NCBI RefSeq assembly: GCF_023205015.1
Contig: NZ_CP096258.1
Coordinates: 2,108,001-2,172,000 of the forward strand
DNA length: 64,000 nt
Source: Providencia rettgeri
Lineage (GTDB): Bacteria > Pseudomonadota > Gammaproteobacteria > Enterobacterales > Enterobacteriaceae
Direction: 5' to 3'
Shown: positions 18,250-25,894 of the stretch, one piece after another
Numbering within the stretch: position 1 is the first letter of the stretch
Layout: each line of letters begins with the position of its first letter
Translations under genes and position numbers: made by a program
The notes under the pieces: generated by a model
Seen by the model: only the letters and a program-made list of their open reading frames with translations
Database searches by the model: none
Told to the model about the DNA's origin: nothing

Positions 18250-18255
18250 ATGTAA
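18250..18255 (+). promoter_or_regulatory. AUG-stop minimal ORF overlapping the dmsA start
   Basis: The bases GAGGTAGCAATGTAATGATC place an ATG immediately followed by TAA 5 nt after the GAGG ribosome-binding site. The dmsA ATG begins on the last A of that stop (TAATG). The dmsA ATG itself is 10 nt from GAGG, so the better-spaced start is the non-coding one. A damping or re-initiation effect on dmsA translation is inference. Confidence 0.5.
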
Positions 18256-20678
18256 TGATCAATAAAATCAGGGAAAAAGCGCTGAGTCGGAGACAGTTTA
18301 TTCAAGCCTCTGCCTCTGTCGCCACGACAACGGCTATTGCCAGTTCCATCTCTCTACCTTTTTCCGCTCAAGCAACACCCACCATCACAATCCAACCAGA
18401 TGAAGTCAGCGAAAAAATCAAATACAGTGCGTGCTTAGTCAATTGTGGTAGCCGCTGCCCACTCAAAGTGCATGTAAAAGATGACGTTATTACGCGCATA
18501 TCGAATGAAACTATGTATGACGACACCCAATTTGGCTTACATCAAATACGCCCCTGTTTGAGAGGGCGCTCTGTTCGTTGGAAAACCTATAACCCAGACC
18601 GCTTGAAATACCCATTATTGCGTACCGGTAAACGGGGAGAAGGGAAATTTAAACGGATCAGCTGGGATGAAGCGACGACGATTGTGGCTCAAAAGCTGCG
18701 CTCAACTATTGATACTTATGGCAATGAAGCCATTTACTACCAGTATGGTTCAGGATCTACCGGTGCTAATTTGCAGGGACGTAATGCCTGCAAGCGTCTA
18801 TTAAACCAACTAGGTGGGTTTCTTGATCAACATGGAACTTACTCAACAGCACAAATAAACGGTGTTATTCCATATGTCTATGGCAAGTTAGATGATTCAT
18901 TACTGTCTGAAATAGCCAATAGCGATTTAGTCGTGATGTTTGGCCATAATATTGCGGAAACGCGGATGTCCGGTGGTGGTCAGTTCTACGAAACCTTAAA
19001 AGCATTAGAAAAAAGCCAAGCTAAAGTCATTATTATTGACCCGCGTCGTACTGATAGCGTAACAACGCTAGGCGCTGAATGGATCCCGATTTACCCGGGC
19101 ACTGACGGAGCGCTTGTGGCTGCGATTATCCATACATTAATTAAAGAACAATTGACGGATGAGGCCTTTCTAGCGAAATACTGTGTAGGCTGGGATAGCC
19201 AGACACTTCCTGAGTCTGCGCCACAAAATGGCTCATATAAGGATTATATTTTAGGACTTGGTGATGATGGTATTGAAAAAACGCCGCAATGGGCAAGCCA
19301 AATTACAGGCGTTTCACCCACTCGTATTATTCAATTGGCTCGAGAGTTGGGTAATGCAAAAGCCGCGTGGATTTCTCAAGGCTGGGGATTGCAAAGAACC
19401 GCATCGGGAGAACAAGCGGCTCGAGCTGTGATGATGTTGCCGATTGTCACGGGGCATATTGGACGCCCAGGAACGAATGCGGGTGGATGGGGAGGCAACG
19501 TAGCGTACTCTGTGCCTGGTTTTGCTATCCCGAACCCAGTTAAAACGCAGATCCCGTGCTTTATGTGGACTGATGCGATTGCACGCGGAACCGAAATGAC
19601 CGCGACAAATTCAACACTACTCGGTAAAGAGCGCCTTGAAACTAACGTGAAATTTTTATGGCACTATGCAAGTAATGTCACGGGTAATCAACATTCTGAT
19701 TTGAACAAGACCCATAAAATTTTAACGGATGAGTCCCTATGTGAATTCATTTTAGTTTGGGATACGCATATGACGCCGTCGACTAAATATGCGGATTTGA
19801 TCCTACCCGATGTGACCAGTGTTGAATCGAATGATTTAATTAATAATTCGTATGCAAGCGGTGCTTACCATTATGCTATTCGTCTACAAAATGCGATTAC
19901 GCCATTATGGGAGTGTCGCCAATCCTATGATGTTTTAACCGATATTGCTGAAAAACTGGGGATTAAAGACCAATTTACCGAAGGTCGTACTCATGAGCAG
20001 TGGATAGAACATTGCTATAACTTGATGCGAGAAAAAAATCCCCATTTGCCAACGTTTGAAGAAACGAATGACATGGGAATTGTTGATAGAAAATTGGCGG
20101 ATAGTGCTGATTATATTGCATTAAAACCATTTAGAGATTCGCCTGAAACTGCGCCATTACCAACCCCATCGGGTAAAATCGAAATCTATTCAGAAAGGCT
20201 CGCTAAGATAGCAAAAGAGTGGGAATATCCGACTGACCAACGAATTCCTGCTGTGCCTGAATATTGTGTAAATACGGAAGGTGTTGAAAATAAAGAAACT
20301 AAACAGAAATATCCGCTGCAAATGACGGGGTATCACGATAAAGGCCATGCGCATTCATCGTATTTTAATATTGCGATATTACGTGAAGCCGTGCCTCATC
20401 AATATTGGATTAACCCAATTGATGCATCGGCTCGAGGTATTCAGAGTGGCGATATGACTGAAATTTTCAATGATCGTGGACGTATGCATATTAAAGCGAA
20501 AGTGACTGAGCGTGTATTACCTGGTGTCATTGCGGTTCCGCAAGGTGCTTGGCGGGAAGTTAATGAGGAAGGGGTCGATATTGGTGGTTGTATCAATACA
20601 TTAACCACACAACAACCCTCAGCTCTTGTTAAAGGGAATCCACAACATACTAACTTAGTTGACGTGAAACGTGCATAA
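18255..20678 (+). CDS. dmsA: Dimethyl sulfoxide reductase catalytic subunit DmsA
   Basis: This 807-residue molybdopterin oxidoreductase has a twin-arginine signal (R12-R13 in SRRQFIQ, cleavage near residue 40). A [4Fe-4S] site follows with C60, C64, C68 and C101. The bis-MGD-binding domains carry YGSGSTGANLQGR, IDPRRTDS and the C-terminal molydopterin dinucleotide domain. It reduces DMSO and N-oxides at the periplasmic face with electrons from menaquinol through DmsB and DmsC. It begins dmsABC. An ATG-TAA minimal ORF at 18250-18255 sits between the GAGG ribosome-binding site and the dmsA ATG, sharing the final A with it. No dmsD chaperone gene follows. Confidence 0.93.
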   Translation: MINKIREKALSRRQFIQASASVATTTAIASSISLPFSAQATPTITIQPDEVSEKIKYSACLVNCGSRCPLKVHVKDDVITRISNETMYDDTQFGLHQIRPCLRGRSVRWKTYNPDRLKYPLLRTGKRGEGKFKRISWDEATTIVAQKLRSTIDTYGNEAIYYQYGSGSTGANLQGRNACKRLLNQLGGFLDQHGTYSTAQINGVIPYVYGKLDDSLLSEIANSDLVVMFGHNIAETRMSGGGQFYETLKALEKSQAKVIIIDPRRTDSVTTLGAEWIPIYPGTDGALVAAIIHTLIKEQLTDEAFLAKYCVGWDSQTLPESAPQNGSYKDYILGLGDDGIEKTPQWASQITGVSPTRIIQLARELGNAKAAWISQGWGLQRTASGEQAARAVMMLPIVTGHIGRPGTNAGGWGGNVAYSVPGFAIPNPVKTQIPCFMWTDAIARGTEMTATNSTLLGKERLETNVKFLWHYASNVTGNQHSDLNKTHKILTDESLCEFILVWDTHMTPSTKYADLILPDVTSVESNDLINNSYASGAYHYAIRLQNAITPLWECRQSYDVLTDIAEKLGIKDQFTEGRTHEQWIEHCYNLMREKNPHLPTFEETNDMGIVDRKLADSADYIALKPFRDSPETAPLPTPSGKIEIYSERLAKIAKEWEYPTDQRIPAVPEYCVNTEGVENKETKQKYPLQMTGYHDKGHAHSSYFNIAILREAVPHQYWINPIDASARGIQSGDMTEIFNDRGRMHIKAKVTERVLPGVIAVPQGAWREVNEEGVDIGGCINTLTTQQPSALVKGNPQHTNLVDVKRA

Positions 20679-20688
20679 GGAGCGACAA

Positions 20689-21306
20689 ATGAAACAGTAT
20701 GGTTTTTATTTCGACTCAACAAAATGCACAGGATGTAAAACGTGTCAGGTGAGTTGTAAAGATGAGAAAGACCTTGATTTAGGGCCTAAATTTCGTCGGG
20801 TATATGAGTTTGGTGGTGGTAGTTGGCAGCAGCAAGAGGGGATATGGCAGCAGAATATTTATAACTACTATCTATCAATTTCCTGTAATCATTGTTCTAA
20901 CCCAACATGTGTTGAAGGTTGCCCAACAGGGGCGATGCATAAACGTGAGCAAGATGGGTTAGTCGTGGTAGATCAAACCATTTGTGTTGGATGCCGTTAC
21001 TGCGAGTTACGCTGTCCATACGGCGCACCGCAGTATGACGAAAAGAAAAAATTGATGAGTAAATGCGATGGATGCTATGAACGTGTCGAAAAAGGGATGA
21101 AACCGGTGTGTGTTGACTCCTGTCCACAACGTGCATTGGATTTTGACGATATCAATCTTCTACGTGAGCGTCATGGCAATATTAGCGGGGTCGCCCCCAT
21201 GCCAAATCCGTCTCTTACTCATCCTAACATTGTGATTAAGCCGCATAAAGATGCTAAACCTTGTGGTGAAAAGAGCGGTAAATTACAAAATCCAGCAGAG
21301 GTATAA
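20689..21306 (+). CDS. dmsB: DMSO reductase iron-sulfur subunit DmsB
   Basis: This 205-residue ferredoxin-type subunit has four cysteine clusters for four [4Fe-4S] centres: CTGCKTCQVSC near residues 14-24, CNHCSNPTCVEGCP, CVGCRYCELRCP and CDGCYERV...CVDSCP. It passes electrons from the membrane subunit DmsC to DmsA and is exported with the Tat-targeted DmsA. ATG 20689 follows an AAGGAG ribosome-binding site overlapping the dmsA stop. The in-frame TTG-type extension upstream would overlap dmsA and is not used. Confidence 0.95.
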   Translation: MKQYGFYFDSTKCTGCKTCQVSCKDEKDLDLGPKFRRVYEFGGGSWQQQEGIWQQNIYNYYLSISCNHCSNPTCVEGCPTGAMHKREQDGLVVVDQTICVGCRYCELRCPYGAPQYDEKKKLMSKCDGCYERVEKGMKPVCVDSCPQRALDFDDINLLRERHGNISGVAPMPNPSLTHPNIVIKPHKDAKPCGEKSGKLQNPAEV

Positions 21307-21307
21307 T

Positions 21308-22084
21308 ATGCACGAACTTCCACTCGTTTTTTTCACCGTATTGGGGCAGTCAGCGGCAGGTTTATATTTGTTGGCGTATGCAAGTCGAAAACTGGGCATG
21401 TTGAGCGAAACCCAATTGCGTCATTCCAATATAGCGGCATTTGTCATTATGATCATTGCGCTAGCCATCGGTGGGCTACACGTTGGGCAGCCTCTGCGCT
21501 TCTTTAATATGCTTTTAGGTGTAGGCCGTTCACCAATGAGTAATGAAGCTTTGCTTAGTGGTATTTTTGTTGCTTTTGGGGCAGCAACTTTATTATTCAC
21601 CTTGTTTATTAAAAATAAAGCGCTGAGTGAACTGTGTAATGTTGCCACGGTTATTTTTGGTTTGGCATTCGTATGGTCAATTCCTCAAGTGTATAATATT
21701 GCCACGGTAGCGAACTGGTTTACTGTTTTCACGACATTACAAATGTGGATGACACTGTTAGTGGCTGGTGGCGCATTAGCGATTTTATTCGGCTCTCTGC
21801 GCTTGGGGGCGATGGCATTTTTGATTGGCTCAATTATGATTTTTGCCACTCGTGCAGCTTATGTCGCATTTTTAGGTGAGACAGGGCCTGAAATTAGTGC
21901 CGAACAAGCAGGTTTTTGGAGCTTCCAGTTAGTCGTATTAGCGGTGATGCTGTTTGTTTATCCGGCTCTGTTGTATCGCGGAAAAAATTCATCCGTCATA
22001 TTAGGTCTCGGTGCGCTAGCGGTTATTTTAGCGGAGTTATCCGGTCGAATTGCCTTTTATAATTTGTGGCAAATAACAATGTAA
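21308..22084 (+). CDS. dmsC: DMSO reductase membrane anchor DmsC
   Basis: This 258-residue hydrophobic protein has eight predicted transmembrane helices, beginning MHELPLVFFTVLGQSAAGLYLL, which is close to E. coli DmsC. It anchors the DmsAB dimer and oxidises menaquinol. ATG 21308 lies 1 bp after the dmsB stop codon (TAATATG), implying tight translational coupling. A bidirectional terminator shared with cmoB follows. Confidence 0.93.
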   Translation: MHELPLVFFTVLGQSAAGLYLLAYASRKLGMLSETQLRHSNIAAFVIMIIALAIGGLHVGQPLRFFNMLLGVGRSPMSNEALLSGIFVAFGAATLLFTLFIKNKALSELCNVATVIFGLAFVWSIPQVYNIATVANWFTVFTTLQMWMTLLVAGGALAILFGSLRLGAMAFLIGSIMIFATRAAYVAFLGETGPEISAEQAGFWSFQLVVLAVMLFVYPALLYRGKNSSVILGLGALAVILAELSGRIAFYNLWQITM

Positions 22085-22106
22085 TCGCTTGTTAATTACT
22101 ATGATA

Positions 22107-22144
22107 ATAAATGCCTATGACTTGATTGCCATAGGCATTTTATC
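22107..22144. terminator. Bidirectional terminator between dmsC and cmoB
   Basis: An 11-bp perfect stem AAATGCCTATG / CATAGGCATTT with a 10-nt loop, flanked by T-rich sequence on the plus side and by A-rich sequence on the minus side. It serves two convergent operons. Confidence 0.8.
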
Positions 22145-22145
22145 T

Positions 22146-23117
22146 TTATGGCTTACGAGCAACTAAAATTGCACGTAGTGGTGCGGGGTAACCTTCGATA
22201 GTTTTAGTTTTATCATTTGGGTCTAAAAATTCAGCCAGTGAATCTGTTTTCATCCACTGTGTGCGGCGTTGCTCTTCCAAAGAGGTGACTTCTTGGTCAA
22301 CAATTCGCACATCAACAAAACCACATTTTTCTAACCAAACTTTGAGCATTTTAGCGGAAGGAATAAAATAGACATTACGCATTTGGGCGTAACGGTCACC
22401 GGGGATCAAACACTGAAATTCATCCCCCTCAATAACCAGGCTCTCTAATACCAATTCGCCTTCACTCACTAATTGGTTCTTAAGTTGCCATAAATGGTCG
22501 AGCGGTGAGCGGCGGTGGTAAAGGACACCCATTGAAAATACGGTGTCAAATGCCTTCAATTCGGGCAGTTGTTCGATACCTAAAGGCAATAAGTGAGCAC
22601 GTTGGTCATCACCTAATAGTTTTCTGACGGCTTCAAATTGACATAAAAATAGTTCAGTTGGGTCGATACCAACAACAAATTTGGCATCTTGCCCTAACAT
22701 ACGCCACATATGGTAGCCACTGCCACAACCTACATCTAAGACATAACGGTCTTTGAGTGATGAAATATGAGGTAGTACGCGATCCCATTTCCAGTCTGAG
22801 CGCCACTCAGTATCAATATTCACGCCATAGAGAGAAAAAGGGCCTTTACGCCATGGCATTAATTGTTCAAGAATATTATTCAGACGTCGCGTTTCGCCAG
22901 CAGTGAGCTCGGGTTCACGCGTTGCTGTCACGCTATTGCGTAAATCCAAATGGGTAGGCGCCATAACAGGTAGGTTATCTAGCATTTTTTCCCATGAGGA
23001 AAATCCACCGTGTAACCCTCGTTTTTTCCATTCTGAAAGTTGTGCCGGAAGCGTTTCAAGCCAATGGCTTAGAGGGCCAACTGCAATTTGTTGGTAAAAA
23101 CGACCAAAATCAATCAT
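22146..23117 (-). CDS. cmoB: tRNA U34 carboxymethyltransferase CmoB
   Basis: This 323-residue protein matches E. coli CmoB. It has a Rossmann-type methyltransferase core with LDVGCGSGYHMWRM (about residues 120-135) and FDTVFSMGVLYHRRSPLDHL. It transfers a carboxymethyl group from carboxy-SAM to 5-hydroxyuridine 34 in tRNAs, giving cmo5U and allowing expanded wobble reading. It lies 2 bp downstream of cmoA, which makes the carboxy-SAM cofactor, so the two form an operon. Confidence 0.96.
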   Translation of the reverse strand: MIDFGRFYQQIAVGPLSHWLETLPAQLSEWKKRGLHGGFSSWEKMLDNLPVMAPTHLDLRNSVTATREPELTAGETRRLNNILEQLMPWRKGPFSLYGVNIDTEWRSDWKWDRVLPHISSLKDRYVLDVGCGSGYHMWRMLGQDAKFVVGIDPTELFLCQFEAVRKLLGDDQRAHLLPLGIEQLPELKAFDTVFSMGVLYHRRSPLDHLWQLKNQLVSEGELVLESLVIEGDEFQCLIPGDRYAQMRNVYFIPSAKMLKVWLEKCGFVDVRIVDQEVTSLEEQRRTQWMKTDSLAEFLDPNDKTKTIEGYPAPLRAILVARKP

Positions 23118-23119
23118 GT

Positions 23120-23869
23120 CTAGGCCTCTTTAACCGCTAACAGTGAACCAAAATTAAAGCACTGGAACCAAACTTCACAGTGAGTAAAACCGACACTTTT
23201 TAAACGCGCTTTATGGGCTTCAACAGAATCTGTGAGCATCACATTTTCTAACATACTGCGTTTTTGGCTAATTTCTAATTCACTATAGCCATTCGCCCGT
23301 TTGAAGTCGTGATGCATATTGAACAATAACTCACCGATTTCCTTGTCTTCGAAGTTGAATTTCTCCGAAAGCACTAAAATACCGCCGGGTTGTAGCCCTT
23401 GATAAATCTTACTGAGTAATAATTGGCGATCTTCTGGGTTGAGAAACTGCAAGGTGAAATTGAGCACAACCATGGAAGCGTTTTCAATATTTACATCGCG
23501 AATATCGCCTTCGATAACATCAACTGGTGTGTCGGCACGATACGCATCAATATGGCGGCGGCAACGTTCAACCATTGCAGGGGAGTTATCAACAGCAATA
23601 ATTTTGCTTTTTTCTACTGTAATATTACGCCTTATCGATAAGGTTGCGGCACCTAAAGAACAGCCTAAATCGTAAACATGGCTGTTGGGTTTGACAAAAC
23701 GACCCGCTAGCATGCCAATCATCGTAATAATATTAGAGTACCCTGGCACGGAGCGTTGGATCATATCAGGGAATACTTCAGCAACTTTTTCATCGAATTG
23801 CCAGTCACCAAGGTTAGCGATAGGCGCAGAGAAAAGGCGGTCTTTTGAGGTTGGATCCGAATTTGACAT
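23120..23869 (-). CDS. cmoA: Carboxy-S-adenosylmethionine synthase CmoA
   Basis: This 249-residue SAM-dependent enzyme matches E. coli CmoA (DRLFSAPIANLGDWQFDE at the start, YDLGCSLGAATLSIRR in the SAM site, GDIRDVNIENASMVVLNFTLQF). It makes carboxy-SAM from SAM and prephenate for CmoB. I set the start at the Met of MSNSDPTSKDRLF by comparison with E. coli; an upstream in-frame start would add eight residues (MFLLNTEL). It is the first gene of cmoAB. Confidence 0.94.
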   Translation of the reverse strand: MSNSDPTSKDRLFSAPIANLGDWQFDEKVAEVFPDMIQRSVPGYSNIITMIGMLAGRFVKPNSHVYDLGCSLGAATLSIRRNITVEKSKIIAVDNSPAMVERCRRHIDAYRADTPVDVIEGDIRDVNIENASMVVLNFTLQFLNPEDRQLLLSKIYQGLQPGGILVLSEKFNFEDKEIGELLFNMHHDFKRANGYSELEISQKRSMLENVMLTDSVEAHKARLKSVGFTHCEVWFQCFNFGSLLAVKEA

Positions 23870-24000
23870 AAGTTCTGTATTAAGCAAAAACAAAAGTAGT
23901 GGAGGATTGTATCAGAAAGGCAGTCTACTGAAAATCAATCCATAAGCAATGAAATAATAAGCGGCACATTAATAACTCGTGCCGTTACAGAGAATAAAAA

Positions 24001-24399
24001 CTAAAGATTAAATGAAACGATCTGCAGCCAAGGTAGGTAATAGGTATTGGCGATAACCATCAGTGTCATCGCGAGGTAAGTGGCTACCATGCCGGAGCGA
24101 CGATATGAGTGGTCGTGATTTTTCAAGCCGTAAGAGTGCAGTAGTCGGCCTGCAATTAAGATCAAACCACAAATATGAATCATCCATACTTGGGCGCCAT
24201 TCATTTCCATTAAGAGCAATAAAATTAAAGCAATGGGAATGTATTCGATGGCATTACCATGAACGCGGATGGCGGTTTGTAATTCATAAAAACCGCCATC
24301 GCCATAGCCTATACGGTATTGGTTACGCAGCTTCACAACATTTAAGGATAATCTAAGCAGCAGTAAGGCACCCAGTACAGCATACAAAGAGCTGACCAT
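24001..24399 (-). CDS. yecN: YecN, MAPEG family membrane protein
   Basis: This 132-residue membrane protein with four hydrophobic segments belongs to the MAPEG superfamily (glutathione/eicosanoid metabolism). It shows the family's conserved LRLSLNVVKLRNQYRIGYGDGG and RVHGNAIEYIPIALILLLLME segments and matches E. coli YecN. The bacterial function is unknown. The gene is next to cmoA in the same orientation, as in E. coli. Confidence 0.88.
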   Translation of the reverse strand: MVSSLYAVLGALLLLRLSLNVVKLRNQYRIGYGDGGFYELQTAIRVHGNAIEYIPIALILLLLMEMNGAQVWMIHICGLILIAGRLLHSYGLKNHDHSYRRSGMVATYLAMTLMVIANTYYLPWLQIVSFNL

Positions 24400-24548
24400 T
24401 TTTTACTCCACCATAAAACGAATCAAACTATGAAAACACCTAAAAATATAAGTTATAGTAATGGGTATTGACAATATTTTGTGAATTGTAAATCCTAAAA
24501 AGCTGTTAGACAAATGAAATCACAACTTTTTTGAGTCAGTCTTACACA

Positions 24549-24953
24549 CTATTTAATCAAACCTTCTTTTTTTAAGCGAGTTAAAATAGTCACCGCTGTG
24601 CTTGAGCAACGAGGTAAATCGTGAATGCTAAACCAGTCTAATTCTGCAATCTCAGCAGCGGGTTGTGGCTCCCCAGTATAGTCGGCAAAGTAACAACGAA
24701 TACGGACGAGTGTTCCATCTGACTTACCGTCCGCTGGGCCAATAAATTCGCCATAAAACCGGATAGAGCCGACAATTAAGTCTAGTTTTAACTCTTCAGA
24801 AATCTCACGGCAGAGCGCTTGCTCATCACTTTCACCTTGCTCACGTTTTCCACCGGGTATATAAAATAAACTTTTGTTATGGGAACGCACCATTGCAATT
24901 TTGTGTTCGGATAAGGTGATTAACCCAAGCTTATCGATGATTTTAACACTCAT
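24549..24953 (-). CDS. Nudix hydrolase of unknown substrate
   Basis: This 134-residue protein consists of a single Nudix domain. The box runs from G35 through E41, R49, E50 and E53-E54 (GKREQGE...REISEEL). Lysine stands at the position usually held by Gly after REUXEEL. It resembles MutT-like NUDIX proteins found singly in Morganellaceae. The substrate cannot be told from sequence. The gene is independent of the nudB gene at 27670. Confidence 0.78.
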   Translation of the reverse strand: MSVKIIDKLGLITLSEHKIAMVRSHNKSLFYIPGGKREQGESDEQALCREISEELKLDLIVGSIRFYGEFIGPADGKSDGTLVRIRCYFADYTGEPQPAAEIAELDWFSIHDLPRCSSTAVTILTRLKKEGLIK

Positions 24954-25061
24954 AATAGGGACACTCTGTTACTTATCGATGCTTAAAGAATTATGGTTAT
25001 AAGAGAGTCATTAAGTAAATTGATAAAATTACTTAATGACTTAAACTATATTGTTTGAAAT

Positions 25062-25385
25062 TTATTTTTTATCAACGATTTTTACCAGCTCGTAACGAAT
25101 ACTAGGTGCATCAGCGGGTGGGTTTGGTACATCGAATTGCTTCACTTGCAAGGTGTAAGTGTAGCCAGGTTGGTATTCGAAACCTTGAATTGAGCTATAA
25201 AAAAGTTGCCAATCATCATTTGGATTTTCTTTCACTTTCATACACTTCATTGGGGCGACACCCATGCAATCAGCAAGTGAAGAATCAACATAAAACGTTT
25301 TTGTATTATCAGTCTCTGCGGGGTTCATATTTTGGCATCCTGCAAGTAATACGAACATGGAAGTAGCGAGTAATAATTTTTTCAT
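25062..25385 (-). CDS. Small lipoprotein with DUF4377-like domain
   Basis: The 107-residue protein has a lipoprotein signal (MKKLLLATSMFVLLAGC, lipobox LLAGC). The short domain that follows has the pattern TFYVDSSLADCMGVAPMKCMKVKE and GFEYQPGYTYTLQVKQ, characteristic of the DUF4377 family often seen beside HslJ/META domains. The two Cys after the lipidated one could form a disulfide. Start ATG 25385 is chosen because AAGGA lies 6 nt upstream of it; a TTG two codons earlier is less likely. The function is unknown. Confidence 0.75.
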   Translation of the reverse strand: MKKLLLATSMFVLLAGCQNMNPAETDNTKTFYVDSSLADCMGVAPMKCMKVKENPNDDWQLFYSSIQGFEYQPGYTYTLQVKQFDVPNPPADAPSIRYELVKIVDKK

Positions 25386-25840
25386 TGGCAATCCTTAAAT
25401 AGCAGATGATGATGAATTCAGCGTGTATCTATAGATTGCGATTATAGCAAACTGAAAAAGGTAACGATTCCGAAATAGAAATATTCATGATTAAAGCGAT
25501 ATTTATTAACCAATAATTGAATTGGAATACATTAAGTGGTGATATTTCACTCAAAAAGGTATCGAACTAATAAAATAAACCTTTGCTGCAATATGTACAT
25601 GGTGCAGATAGTCCCTTAAAATTGATAGGGTCATCGTGATAGACGTCTATCTCGTTATTCAATTTTATTGTTGTTGATTAGAAAAACAATAATTGATGAA
25701 AATATGATTAAAAACAAAATGGTTTACGCGTTATGTAGAATACGTAACTATTTGTCTAACAGAATTTCCTGTATAATGTCTGCCTTTTTGACATTCTGAA
25801 TTTTCAGCCCGTGTTTCGCAGATAAATAGGGTTCAGCAAA
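25386..25840. other. Long intergenic region upstream of aspS
   Basis: No protein gene is visible. Two structures stand out: a perfect 14-bp palindrome GATAGACGTCTATC at 25638-25651 and an imperfect hairpin at 25660-25694 (CAATTTTATTGTT / AACAATAATTG). A TATAAT hexamer at 25772-25777 is the best -10 candidate for aspS, but no good -35 is spaced correctly. Confidence 0.4.
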
Positions 25841-25879
25841 ATGCCAAAATCCCGCAGCAAGCAAAAGCACAACAGCTGA
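25841..25879 (+). CDS. Possible 12-residue leader peptide upstream of aspS
   Basis: ATG with an AGGG 9 nt upstream opens a 12-codon ORF encoding MPKSRSKQKHNS, then TGA, ending 15 bp before the aspS start. It is strongly basic. A real translated leader is possible but unproven; a chance ORF of this length is also likely. Confidence 0.25.
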   Translation: MPKSRSKQKHNS

Positions 25880-25894
25880 GTAAAAGGATATTGT

